Shown piece by piece: positions 9,431 to 20,684 of a stretch of DNA of 64,000 bases. A program made the position numbers and the translations under genes. The notes below the pieces were generated by a model that ran no database searches, had not been told where the DNA came from, and saw only the letters and a list, made by a program, of their open reading frames with translations. Within the stretch, counting starts at the first letter, position 1, and the number at the start of each line of letters is the position of its first letter. Source of the DNA: Hexactinellida sp. DTS-2022 (lineage: Eukaryota > Porifera > Hexactinellida); assembly GCA_028753945.1 (NCBI GenBank), contig JAPNXP010000002.1, positions 8,184,001 through 8,248,000 on the forward strand. The letters are read 5' to 3'.

Positions 9431-11640
9431 AAATACTTAAAAGAAAACTTAAAAGAAAAACATGGAATGTAAAACGTGCACAAATGATTGGTTAAATGAA
9501 TTTATTTTCAATCAATCAGATTGCACCTCAGGAAGACTGATATTATGTATTCAAATAATTATAGGTTCGTTCCCTCAGGGAAATTCTATAATAGAACGGA
9601 CACACTTGGGACATGTCCTGTACCTTTCCCCGAGCCTACGCCTGAGCGCTAATTAGATCCGTCGTCTCGGGGGGCAGAAAACAATAAAAATTGGTATTGC
9701 TTTCTGCACTTCTTAGTAGCTCAATTAATGAAGTAACACTGGAATAGTAATCCTCTCATAATATACCTGTATACATAACTGTAATCATCACTATGCTGGG
9801 ATAGCGTACATCGAAGGAAGCAAAGCTTCTGGCTGTCAATAAATACATATTGGACAGCTGCTCACCAATAGAGAATCACTTTTGGCATGATATGGGTATC
9901 ATTTGCCAAAATGCTCCATCCCTCAGCGGAATCACGCTTCATTCAGTAAGCAGTAAACTGCTTCTGTTGACTAAGGTTATGTTGAATACAGTTAGTCAAT
10001 GCCACGCCATTTTGAATAGCAGGGGGGATTTCGACGCTGTTGTTACTTCATTGAGCTACTTAGTAAAACGGATCAAAGTGTTCAGAACCTACATGTGCTG
10101 TATGCAATGATACACTATTCCCAATTTTTGACCATGGTAGGTTGCTATTGGACTTGATAGTTGACCATGGATATGCACAGGGCGTAGTCTCCAGTTATTG
10201 CAATCATTATCGGTTGCAGTAATGGAGACGACGTCTATGCCAGCTAAAGCTTCTAACATCCTTAATTCTACGTCAGTCTCACTAGTGGTAACCTAAATTT
10301 TACCCATATGATTCCCCGAAATATAATCAACCTGTTGTGTTTTGAATTTTAGGTAATGCTCAAGGGGTAAGTAATACACCCCGTGCTTTTATTACAAAAT
10401 GGGAAAAAGCGTGATCTAGGGAGGGGGTATATAATTTTTTTAATTTTCGTTACAAAACCGACAATTTTTTATAGGCGCCCAGATTCAGTTTGAGCTGAAG
10501 CATATAAAATACTCAATTTGCATTGCGAATATTGGAGTATGTAATTAAATACAAACGGAATTTTATTGAAAAGGCAAGTGTTGAAATACTAGTGAGTGCC
10601 ACAGGCCTGTGTGCAAGTTGTAAGAACGCGCGTAGCGCCGACGAGCAGCTTACATCAATCAAGAACACCAAACGACCAAAATTTAAATTGTTTCAGAGTA
10701 GGCTAAACACTCGTTAATAAGCTGCAAGAAGCATAATGTGTCTGGAATAAAATTCCTGTTGTTCAAATACTTTTGGTCGCTTGGTTAGCTTTAGTAATTA
10801 ATGAATAAAGCAAAGTAATCGGGCCCTAAGGGTTCACCTTATGGTAAAATGGAGTGCACTTGGGACACACTCTGTTCCCTTCCCCGAATGTAGAGATCCA
10901 ATTCGCGGGGGGCAGAATAGTATCCTTAGATAATATTCTGCACTTTCGTAACTCGATTCAATGATGGATTCGGTTAACCGGTTAACCGGTTAATCGCCAC
11001 TAATGCCGGGAACACAACCTTGTCAGATTATTCCTTCTACACATCGGGGAATCCAGCACTCCAACCTTCAGAAGTACCAATAAATGGTACTTAACTATCC
11101 TGAGTATGTCCATTGCAATGGTTTGACAGATAGCTATTGGATATCCGTTACTACCATAGAGCATAGGGGGAGAACCAGCGAAAATTTGATCAAAACTTAA
11201 ATAAGAAATGTATCAAATAATGCGATCAACTCGACCTGCTGGCCTGTCACTAAAGCAACTGGTCAACACAATCTGAACATCTCAGAACGACACAGATTTG
11301 CACGTTTTCAGCATAAACTGCAAACCAGTCTCAGGAATGGGTGCACAATTGATTCGCCAACTAATTCATGTAGTATACCACAAATTAATGCGATATACAC
11401 ACTTATTAGCAAAATAATCGAGCTACGTATGAAATGGATCAAAGTGGTACATCTTGTGATATCATCCTGAAGTTATCAGCCCTCATAGATGGGATTTACT
11501 TGAAATCCGACAATCCAAGAATAAAACATGGTGCCAGCCAGTTGTAAGTATTGTTCGCGTCCATCTATTCATTCAATGTGGTGGAATATACAGGGGCGGC
11601 ATATCCGTAAGGCTGGTGCGGTAGAAACTCAAGTTAACGG
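9431..11640. other. unassigned region with two related ~130-bp segments
   Basis: Segments at about 9585-9745 and 10845-10970 share the order CTTGGGACA, TTCCCCGA, GAGATCC or TTAGATCC, CGGGGGGCAGAA and a CTGCAC motif, so they are two diverged copies of one sequence. An imperfect inverted repeat (GTCTCCAGTTATTGCAAT and its partner) lies at 10168-10234. Three tandem GGTTAACC-type units are at 10973-10997. An 86-codon open frame at 9850-10110 has no recognisable domain and is not called as a gene. Confidence 0.4.
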
Positions 11641-11654
11641 CGTTATGCAGCCCA

Positions 11655-12443
11655 TGGCCTACAATATTACGGCTAGATAAATCAAGTATTTGCTCATTTC
11701 ATTTCCAGGCCAGTGTTCACTTTCTGATTGCTCGTAAATATAATCACCTACAGTCATGGAATCAATTAGACTTAAGTTTTCAAATAGACTGGAAACATCT
11801 AGAACACTTTTGATAATGATTTCCCGCGGGATTTAACCGCAATGACTTAATCAAATATAAATTCAAATATATGGTAATTATTACTCTATACTATTAAAAT
11901 AAATCAAAAAAATAGAAAATGAGTACTATATATTTTTCCATTTGGAACACGAAATACAAGGATTATAGTACGGGAGAAGGTACACAATTATGTTTTCTGG
12001 CGTTTGTTGGATTTAAATGCAGAAACCTGATCTTTACGGCGGGTTTCACTGATCAGTTTCCTTCCACATGTACTATTAAATTTAACACAAGATATTTGGA
12101 CAGATGACAAATTGCTACATATCAACAATTGACAACAAGCCAAATGGATACTGGAATTAATAAAGTCCTCATTTTCTAATTTTTTGAATTATTTTGATAG
12201 TATAGAGTAAAAATTTCCATATATGGGTATGCATATTTGATTACGTCATTGTGGTTAAATCCGATGTGAAATCATTCTCCAAGTATTTTAGATGTTTCTA
12301 GCGCATTTGAAAACCTAAGTTTAGTTTATTCCAATGACAATAGGTAATTCATTTTACGAGCAGTTAGAAAGTAAACACAGGCCTGGAAATGAAATGAGCA
12401 AATACTTGACTTATCTAGCCGTATAGTTATGTAGTAGGCCTTG
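11655..12443. mobile_element. foldback element (inverted arms ~270 bp)
   Basis: The left arm (from 11659, GGCCTACAATATTACGGCTA) returns inverted at 12409-12441 (TAGCCGTATAGTTATGTAGT). Long matching stretches run inward, including CAAGTATTTGCTCATTTCAT. About 250 bp of spacer separates the arms. The terminal motif GGCCTAC...ACGGCT is shared with the foldbacks at 15091-15560 and 59592-61297, so this is one family. Confidence 0.7.
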
Positions 12444-12444
12444 G

Positions 12445-12546
12445 TTTAACTCAGCACTGCAGCGGCCGCGGCCGACACAAATCGTGGTGTAACTCCCAAA
12501 TCTTGGTGCAAATTTACAACAACATCGGCCTTAAAAAAAACCCTGA
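12445..12546. mobile_element. partial hAT-type MITE related to 51438-51570
   Basis: It shares CGGCCGCGGCCGAC, TCGTGGTGTAACTCC and the right end TTAAAAAAAACCCTG with the complete copy at 51438-51570. The left end is missing or diverged, next to the foldback element. Confidence 0.65.
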
Positions 12547-12720
12547 CATTATGCTGCCTAAAATAAACAATAAATATTGTCCGGGCGGAGTAAAAATGGG
12601 GCTGGGTGTGATGACAAACAAGTAATATATTCTATATGGCCTTAAATAAATTTGTGGTTTATTACACGAGAGCGTATTCGAGTTACGTGAAATGGATCAG
12701 GGCGTGATAAGCACCGACAC

Positions 12721-13215
12721 CTATGTGTACATACCTATACCGAGGTTTAGCATCAATTCATAACTCACTTGCAAACGAGATGCCTGCTCACAGGATGTAT
12801 TATTAAATGAATGAGTTAAACGTGTACAAACAGTTTGAGAAGGCAAGGTGTTAATGACTGCAGTTGTTGAATAAATTCGCCCTCGAGTTTGATACCAAAT
12901 TAGCCGTAATTCGCCACTGGGGATGTGCCGTTTGCAGATCACGTTTCCATTATCTGGGCTCACCACTTGATAGGGATTGCGTTGCCTGAATAACCTCGGG
13001 AAGAGGTCCCACAAGGTTCGATGTACCTTTGCCTTTGAGAGCCTTCGAATTGAAGAAGTGCGTTAATAAAGGAGGAACTGTGAAATAAACTACAAAAAAT
13101 TCAAAAGGTTAGTAATAGAAGCGTGAATGTGAAAATAGTTAGCATTCGGAAATCATTATGTATGGAAGCTAATTTTGAATCTCACAAATAGTTAGGCAAT
13201 GAATAGCAAATTAGG
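12721..13215 (-). repeat. dispersed repeat copy, inverted relative to 23150-23575
   Basis: On the minus strand this copy contains CAGATAATGGAAACGTGATC and CGGCACATCCCCAGTGGCGA. The same phrases, with few changes, occur on the plus strand near 23410-23465. Similarity extends over about 400 bp, including AAGGCAAAGGTAC-type text and a tract ending in GCATTCGG or GCATTCTG. The minus strand has a 97-codon open frame without a known domain; its homologue is not open over the same length. Confidence 0.65.
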
Positions 13216-13584
13216 TGCATTCAGTATCAGACGCAAAGCGATCGAGACCGAAGGGCTCGTATAAATATTTTCGGTAACAGTATCTGGCTAGCCAGGTGCA
13301 GGAATGGAGCACCCCTTTTAGTAGATGTTGTGCCTTATCCTTATATGAAATCAAAACTTCTATGAGTCCTATAAATTTGTAATTTATTGTTCATTATAAT
13401 TAATAGACCACTTCACAATGAAAAGGCAACGCATTTCAAAAAAACAAACAGTTAAAAATAACACGTTAAATGTCTAATTAGAGCAATGTTCCGCAAACTT
13501 TTTAAATCTCGAGGCCAATTTTCCATAGCCCACAGCTGTGCCGGCCTCAAAAAAGAAATAGCAAAAATTCCCTTGTGTATCACT

Positions 13585-14041
13585 CAGGGGCGTCAGGTTG
13601 ACCAAAAAAGCGGGGGGGCCGTTGTACTAGTTAATTCAATATGTCAAATATTCAAATTAAAATGAATAGTAATATCAATTATATTTTGAATCATTCCATG
13701 ACTCCATTCAATGTCTGTATTTCCTCAAGCTAAGTGAAGATAGCTTGAGGAATTCTTAAAATAAGTTAATGACATTAATTTGTTTATGATAATATTAATT
13801 GGCTTATATTATACGTATACATTTCAAATACATAAATAAATAATATATAATCAGTAGTATCTAGTATTGCAATCACGCACTGCATATTTATTCACACACA
13901 TTGAGGAAAACTACGATCAAAATACCTTTAAAGTGAGCATAATCTTTGAAAGGAAACTGGGGCGGCGGCCCCCCCGGTTTTTGGCTCATCTCAAAACAGG
14001 GGGGGCGAGCCTTCCCGCCCCCCCGGAACCTGACGCCCCTT
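13585..14041. mobile_element. hAT-type MITE nested in 13484-14577
   Basis: It begins CAGGGGCGTCAGGTTGACC and ends GGAACCTGACGCCCCTT. The exact 8-bp duplication GTATCACT flanks it (13577-13584, 14042-14049). Both ends carry long G or C runs. Open frames near the right end are by-products of these runs. Confidence 0.85.
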
Positions 14042-14531
14042 GTATCACTTATTTGGTGGTTTATGTAGTAGTATAGTATACTAAATGTTTTATTGTTCAA
14101 AAAGGTGGATAACCCTAATTAACAAATCATGTATAATATAATGATAGTTTTATATTTAAATGTCAACGCCCAAATTTGTAGACTAGGCTCTGAATAGTGA
14201 CGAAATATTTCATAGAAATTCAAAGGCCTGTCACGGAACTTTTGGTCCCCTTGGAAAATTGGTCTCTCTGAGTTAAGTTTATTTAGTTACTCAATAATGA
14301 ATTATGCAGAATCAACTTGATGGAAGATAGGATTTGGGAGACTCAAGATCTGATACAAGACGTGTACCAGAACCTAAAAATGAATGTCACTGGAAAATTG
14401 ATCCCCCAAAGGTTTTCGGTGGAAAAATGGTCCTAGGAACAATAAAAAATGCAATATTGCATGGAACTTCAAATCCATAAGAGATTCTAGAAAACAATTA
14501 TTGTCTGAAATTTTGCCGGCCGCAAAAAGTA

Positions 14532-14559
14532 ATTTGCCGGCCGCATGCGGCCGGCAAAT
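14532..14559. repeat. 28-bp perfect palindrome
   Basis: A perfect palindrome centred between 14545 and 14546, built from GCCGGCCGC on each side of a central AT. It lies just inside the right end of the hAT-type element and could form a cruciform or hairpin near the terminus. Confidence 0.9.
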
Positions 14560-14585
14560 GTTTGTTGCGGAACACTGAATTAGAG

Positions 14586-15090
14586 GGGTTTGAGGGGGAA
14601 AATACTGGTTTGAAAGCACATGAACATTTCGATATTTCTTATGTATGTTTAGCTCAATTTATAAACGACAAATATTTAGATTTACAAACATATAACAACC
14701 GAAGTTAAAAAGGTTAGTAGTTAACCCCTATAATACCCGTTGGAAGTTTCTTCTAGGTTTAGTTTGAATTTTTTTAATTTTCTATTATAGAATATAATAC
14801 TTTAATACACAAACACAAACACGACAAAAATCGATTTTTAAAACACGGCCCTTCGGACCTTTGTTCGTTCGTGTACTACGCAATACAATTAACGGCCGTT
14901 TCGCGTCCTACCCTCCTAAAATATCACTCCTAATAAATAAGTTAAACCTATCACTTGTAAATTACAATCACTTAACTCAGTTCAGCATGTTGCTAATTTG
15001 GATTTGGGAGCGAAGGTATGTTAAGTAGATAATTAATGCCATCATTAACCCAAGATTTAGCTTCTGTAGAATAAATAGGAATAAGGTACA
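14586..15090. other. spacer with a hairpin-chain motif at 14848-14915
   Basis: Mostly AT-rich with no gene. The motif at 14848-14915 contains CCCTTCGG, TACTACGCA and TTAACGGCCGTTTCGCG in the same order as the chain near 4437-4505, so the two sites look related. It has no visible element ends. Confidence 0.45.
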
Positions 15091-15560
15091 CCATGGCCTA
15101 CTATATATACGGCTGTGTATGTTCCCGACTTGGCCTTCAAACAAGAAGGCCAGTTTCTAACTTTCATTCTAGGACAAACTATGCCTCCTATTGTTGTTAT
15201 TTGGGTTGTATGTGGGGTAATCAACCATTGTGAATCCATTGGAACCACTTTTGAGAATCTCAGATTTGTGGTTAAGCTATTTAAGCGCCATTTAATGATG
15301 ACGGTAACAATTTTTGGTTACCGTCATCATAAAAATTGAAAAAAATTGTTACCGTCATCATTAAATGGCGCCTAAATAGCTTAACCACAAATCTGAGATT
15401 CTAAAAAGTGGTTCCAATGGATTCACAATGGTTGATTACCCCATATACAACCCAAATAACAACAATAGGAGGCATAGTTTATCCTAGAATGAAAGTTAAA
15501 AACTGGCCTTCTTGTTTGAAGGCCAAGTCGGGAACATCACAGCCGTATATATAGTAAGCC
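15091..15560. mobile_element. near-perfect foldback element
   Basis: Two arms of about 220 bp meet at a short centre near 15310-15345. The left arm starts CATGGCCTACTATATATACG and the right arm ends with its complement. Both include GCCTCCTATTGTTGTTATTT and its complement. The two arms differ at only a few positions. Flanking bases GGTACAC and GGCTACAC may be a diverged target duplication. Open frames in each arm are mirror images and not genes. Confidence 0.85.
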
Positions 15561-15629
15561 ATGGCTACACTAATCAAATCTATTATGCAGAATATTAATC
15601 CTGGGTTAGTAACATTGCTACCAAATAGC

Positions 15630-15725
15630 TTCGAATAAGCGCCGGGTCAATAAAATATTTTTCTGGATTAAAAAAAAAATCTAGATAATTTTCTAAAAAT
15701 AAGCACCGGGGCGTTTATTCGAAGC
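15630..15725. mobile_element. possible fragment with inverted ends CGAATAAGCGCCGG
   Basis: TTCGAATAAGCGCCGGGTC near 15633 faces GCACCGGGGCGTTTATTCGAA near 15705, about 90 bp apart. The text resembles the CCGTATTTACTCGAATA family seen at 36649-36908. No clear duplication at the edges. Confidence 0.4.
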
Positions 15726-15793
15726 AATCCATAATAACTTTGATAGTAATATTCTAATATTCTCTTAAGCTAACAGTAAATCGCCAATAGAAG

Positions 15794-16134
15794 CATAGTA
15801 ACCTAGTACGGGGTACTGTACGGTACGGTACGAACTAAATACGCAGATTATCCTTCCGTACCGTACTTACACACCATGTATGCACTCCGTATGTACTTAG
15901 TTAATGATAGTATAGATGCTATCTTTTAACACTTTATTCTCATTTTTTATTGAAGAATAAGTTAGGTAAATTTATCAAGACTTACTGTCGATTTTTAGTA
16001 GAAAATTCAACTTGTATTTGGTTATATTGAAAATTGTCCACAATGTATTATTTCGTACCGTACGACGTACAGTAGAAATAACACGGTACGGAGACTCTCC
16101 GTACCGTACCGTACGAACGTACGCGGTTACTCTG
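15794..16134. mobile_element. hAT-type MITE rich in GTACGGTACG
   Basis: Ends CATAGTAACCTAGTACG and, inverted, CAGAGTAACCGCGTACG; flanks AATAGAAG (15786-15793) and AATAGAAT (16135-16142) match at 7 of 8 bases. Subterminal GTACGGTACGG motifs are present on both sides, in opposite orientation. Length 341 bp. Confidence 0.8.
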
Positions 16135-16624
16135 AATAGAATTAAACTGATTGGAAAGCCAAAATCGATCAATCTAAGTATGCAATTTCGGAAATAATGT
16201 AAGTAGATAATAAATTCACCAAACCTAATTTGTGCAGTGAGGCAGCAGTAGGACTGTAGGAGGATACATTTTTGTTAAAACAGTAGAAACCAGTTTTTTC
16301 TAACCATTTCTTTACAAGTAAAAAGTTAGAATAAACCGATATTTAGCATTTCTGCCAACCTTAAGGGATTAAACCATTTTGGCGGATCTGTACAGGCTTA
16401 TAGGGATGGATTACATTCGGACAGGGATTTATAGTATGGACAAAATTACTGATTGTGAGACTAAATTGGAGCATAATTACTGATTGTGAGACTAAATTTG
16501 GAACTGAACTAGGTTGGTAGGTATGAGTTAGAATAAACCGATAGTTAGAAAAAACAAAGGAAAATACTACTAGTCAAGTTGGAATCAATTACACCACAAA
16601 TATTCAGAAAAAACCGATAAGTAG

Positions 16625-17463
16625 CAGGGCCGTGCGAGCCTATTGATACCTGCCCAGGTCAGTGGCGGCGCCAAGGATGGTCAAGGGTGGTCAGCTGACC
16701 ACCCTATCAAAGTGCTTGACCACCCTCCTGACTATACTATATTTGATGTTTGACCCAAAAAATAAGCATACTGACCCATGGGTGACCGACCACCTAGTGG
16801 TGGAGCACACGCGCCGCCACTGGCCCAGGTCAACCTAACTGGAGTAAGCATAATTGCTACCCATTGCAAAAAAATTATTATATCATTAACTTCTTAAACT
16901 CTTAATATCATGTTTTCTGTATTTTGGTTTTCGCTAGAAAATTATACTACAGTCGAAACTGGGTTTTTTTGCCCCCCTAAATGCATGGAAAAAGAGGCAA
17001 AAAAACCCGTATTTAACAATATACAGTTTTATGAGGTTATGAAGAAACAAGGAAAAGCAAGGAGTCTTAAGATCAATCTTAAGTCTTAAGATCAATCTTA
17101 AGTCTTAAGATCGATCTTAGTACTTAACTTATTAGTGAATACGGCCGCAGGTTCTGACCAGGTCAACCTGGTCATATTGACCAGGTGTATAATTTAGTTA
17201 TGGCAAGTGTATATTTATTATTGATCAGTAAAAATATGTATTTCTTTATTTTTATTTTTGAGCGCAATTAAGTTCGGTCTTAAGATCGAACTTAAATCTT
17301 TGTGAATACCGATCTTAGTGAATACGACTAAAGATCGAACTTAAGACTTAAGCACTAAGATATGTCTTAAGTTCGATCTTAAGTTCTTAGTGAATACGGC
17401 CGCTGTTCTGGAAAACTTTGCCCAGGTTTGACCTGGTCAGTTTGTATTAGTGACACGGCCCTG
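16625..17463. mobile_element. terminal-inverted-repeat element with ends CAGGGCCGTG
   Basis: The ends CAGGGCCGTG and CACGGCCCTG are inverted and flanked by AGTAG on both sides. The interior has many TCTTAAGATCGAACTTAAG-like palindromes and two copies of GTGAATACGGCCGC. It contains the nested MITE at 16660-16822. hAT or another superfamily; undecided. Confidence 0.6.
16660..16822. mobile_element. hAT-type MITE, nested
   Basis: The element has 163 bp with ends CAGTGGCGGCGCC and GCGCCGCCACTG, and an exact 8-bp duplication GCCCAGGT on both sides (16652-16659, 16823-16830). Confidence 0.9.
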
Positions 17464-17612
17464 AGTAGAATAACTCGAATTAGAAAAAACCGATAGAAAT
17501 TAAATAAGAATAATAAAGAAGTCGAAATAAATAAATAAATAATAAGTGCAGTAAATTCGTTAGAAAAAACCGTTAGTTAGAATAACCTGGTGTTAGAAAA
17601 ATCCGGTTTCAC

Positions 17613-17990
17613 CTGCAACTAGCGCATAGTAAATTATACAATTTTGAGAAAAGATGGAATACAATTGATCTTATGTGAAATTTTTTGGGTCGACCGAATC
17701 AAAAGTGAGAGGTGAATCCCAATAAATTCATACATGACGTCATAAAACCATAATTTGTTGTGTCGCCAAAAACGAACGCGAACTCTATTTCGGTACTCAG
17801 GAAAATAAATGGCAGATCCCGTTTCAATCGTTAAAAAGGATCGCGATCGTGATCCTACATTTGTCTGTACATTACAGAATCCATATTGAATATTTCCGCA
17901 TATTAGGAGCTTATACTAGGAGTCGCTTATACCGATTTAGGGGTTATAGTACTTATGATGAGTAAACTCACTTGTCTTGGGTGCAGAAAA
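17613..17990. other. spacer
   Basis: No element or gene recognised. It separates the composite element from the 3' end of the second MULE coding relic and may hold that element's terminus, which I could not identify. Confidence 0.4.
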
Positions 17991-17992
17991 TC

Positions 17993-19407
17993 CTAATTAT
18001 CAGCAAGAGAATCCTCTTGAACATTTGAATCTGATGCCATATCCACAGTATCTGATTTTGCCAGGGAATAACTCGCATGCGAATAACCACTTCCGAACAA
18101 AGATGCTTGCTCTTTACGCTCCGCCTTACGCATTTCCTCTCTAGCAAAGCCGTCTTCCCATACGTGTTCTTTTGTGCTAGTCTTGATCCGTTTATTATCA
18201 AGCAGACGAAATCTCTCCTTTGTGTGTATGAAATCCATTGATGCAAGAAGTATTTCTAATATATTGTATACATCATTATATCCCCCATTGTAACGGATGA
18301 CGGACAATGCAGCTGCCATTCTTAGCGAATTAAGTCCAACATGATCTTTCTTCGGGGCCATATCATTCAAGAGACTGTGTATAACTTCGTTATGATTTGT
18401 AGTCATTCTAAAACTCACAGTTTGTATAAATTTTACGTGATTGTAATTGTAATCTGAGAAGATAGTTTGAACGTGTTTAACTAATTCCACAGATAGATAG
18501 TTCAAGTGGTGAGGCAGATCAGATTTGTTAAAAATAGCTTTTTGATAATCACACCAGGTATCTTTACCAACAGGACATAATTGGTGGTTTACGGGGGCAT
18601 TGTCGTCACTAGCCCCAAGATGAGACGGTATCGCATCTATTTCAGCCTTTGCTCCCATAGGATTTTAATCGTTATTTTCCAGAGCAAGACGATACAGGTG
18701 GTAACTCTTCCAGCTATCGAGCGAGTCATGTCTTTGATTTCCACAACCTGAGGTTCGACTTGTGCTGCTATAAATTTACCATTCAGAAGATTACCAAGCA
18801 TGTTTCTTATCACATGGCTAAGGCACTCCAACCTCTTAATTTTCGGAATACCTAATTGATTACAGAAGGTAGCATTCAAGGATTCAATACCATTATTATC
18901 TCCATCACCGACTAGTGTATGAAAAACGATACCTCTATTGAAAGCTTGTTTAATTAAATCAGGCGCTACTGCAGTTTCCATATGATCACCAGGCAATGCC
19001 GGATATTCTAATGGATAACAATCCACTTTGTGAACATCCCACTTCGCGGGTTCTTCGTCTGATGCTTTGTCATCATTGACGAGATTTTTATATTTAGTAC
19101 ATGTGCGACAATTCATGGCGGCTACTTTGTATGCAAGCGCTTTGCCTGTGTCCGTGGATACAATAGAAGAAAAGCAAGCCGAAGAATTATAAGCACCGTC
19201 TATAGAACCAGGAACATGTACGAGATTGGTAGTGTGATCAATTTTGTTCTGAGATTTTAACTCCATCGTCGCCCTTTTCATGCATGCTGCAGCTTCGTCC
19301 TCAGCTGCAGTAAGTAATACCGTGTGAGTCTGCTCGAATGTATATGGGGTCGGTGCAGGTGGAAGGTTCATACATGCATTAAAAGTGCGCAAATTCTCGG
19401 AATTCAT
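17993..19407 (-). pseudogene. second decayed MULE transposase, no PHD finger seen
   Basis: Two minus-strand segments join with a frameshift near 18640-18660. The upstream one (18637-19407, 256 aa) carries the first catalytic Asp in GSIDGAY (residue 70), a Cys pair in CRTC, the second Asp in LVGDGDN (residue 168) and KRLECLSHV. The downstream one (17993-18658) carries GKDTWCDYQKA, the catalytic Glu in NHNEVIHSLL (residue 91) and VGLNSLRMAAALSVIRYN. The frame breaks again upstream of 19407: DISYVLAARIV occurs in another frame just before it, as expected for the N-terminal half. All three catalytic residues are therefore visible, but no intact protein. It is a different lineage from the MULE at 5622-8197: they match only in family motifs. 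Confidence 0.85.
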
Positions 19408-19499
19408 ACCACGATACGAGCAGCTAGTACATATGAAATATCAAGTCGGTTGACTGGGTTCGTAGGAGACTTAATTTACTGCCTTGCTTTGTATCATCT

Positions 19500-20680
19500 A
19501 GTTCAACAAAACGGACTGACATTCTTAGGTAAGTATTATGTAATTAAAATACCATTAAATCATACTTTATTTTTTGCATTTTCTTTTAGATTGGGATGAT
19601 TCTTATTATTTTATAAATTTATTTATTATATTTAACACTAGATAGACATTTTAGTTAACACAGTCCATTTGATCTTATTAGGGACAGTATAAGTAGTATA
19701 GAGGGTGGAAAAGAGATTTTCTAGCTGTTGCTAGCCAATTGATAGGATAATTTGAACGGTCGTAACCTGTTTTTCTAACCAATTCTTTCCATGAAATATA
19801 GTAGGAATAATCCAGGGTGTTATCCAGGCGTGCTTGGGCGCGCCTAAAGGAGCGTAATTTGGCAGGATTTTTATCTAGGCGTACAAAAATCGATTCTAGG
19901 CTTACAATATCGAGACTTGGTCCCACAGACTTAATACAAGATGACTAATCTAGGTGTACAAAATTAAAACTGAACGAGGTCTAACAAAATCTAGGAGCGG
20001 GATAATTTCTTTCCTGGATGAAAGCCTAGAATATTCCTATAGAAATAACAATTCGATTATGGATAGAGTATGCATCAATTGTAGTAGTATTTTACATATC
20101 TTATAAATGTTCTTAAAGACTTTTCTGATATTATGGTTAATTATTATTTAAGTTCGTACAACGAAACGGGTTTGTCTAATTAGCACTGGGGTTTCCTAAC
20201 TAACTATTTATTCTAAATATGCAAGAAAATCAAATTTAGTTATACGTATTTTCAATCGGCGATAGTATACTTATATCAAGTAATATGCTGTATTACTATT
20301 TTAGTGCAACTTTGCAAAATTAATATATTGGGTTCTTTGGTTGGGTCACAAATGCTGAAAATTCAAAATTGTATAATTGAGTCGGAAGAGAGAATGAGTT
20401 GAAATGCTTGCTCTAATTTAACCGAGTGTTACAATCTCTGAAATTGGTTTGAAATACTCGGAAGTCAGTGGGCCAACAAAGATAGAAATGATTTATGTAT
20501 TTAATTTTAGTATAATCTACTATATCATCATTTAAATTAGTAAACATAATATAAATTTTATAGATACATACTATATTGTTTGTTATAATTTATAAAACTT
20601 ATGCTATCAAAATATTTTCCAAACAATTTAAATATATAAAATCATTTCAAATCATTTGTATTTCGATTTTATCCAAAAAA
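19500..20680. other. AT-rich spacer
   Basis: The N-terminal part of the MULE probably decays into 19408-19560. Beyond that I see only AT-rich sequence and a local repeat of CTAGGCGTACAAAA-like text near 19850-19960. No supportable gene. Confidence 0.4.
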
Positions 20681-20684
20681 TGTA

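Larger units (their letters stand above)
13484..14577. mobile_element. hAT-type element containing a nested hAT-type MITE
   Basis: The ends CAATGTTCCGCAAAC and, inverted, CAGTGTTCCGCAACAAAC are flanked by the exact duplication AATTAGAG (13476-13483, 14578-14585). At 1094 bp it includes the nested element at 13585-14041. The interior has repeated GGCCGGC text and a 28-bp perfect palindrome at 14532-14559. No transposase is seen. Confidence 0.85.
16273..17612. mobile_element. possible composite element enclosing two others
   Basis: The left end CAGTAGAAACCAGTTTTTTC is inverted at the right as CAGGTGAAACCGGATTTTTC. The motif TTAGAAWAAACCGATA recurs inside both ends. It would enclose the element at 16625-17463. 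Target duplication is not evident, so the borders are uncertain. Confidence 0.45.

Noticed and set aside
9850-10110. 86-codon open frame
   Set aside because: No recognisable domain and no conservation visible within the window.
15057-15339. Open frames in the foldback arms
   Set aside because: The same frames appear mirrored in both arms and in the copy at 59.6-60.8 kb; they reflect the inverted repeat, not a gene.
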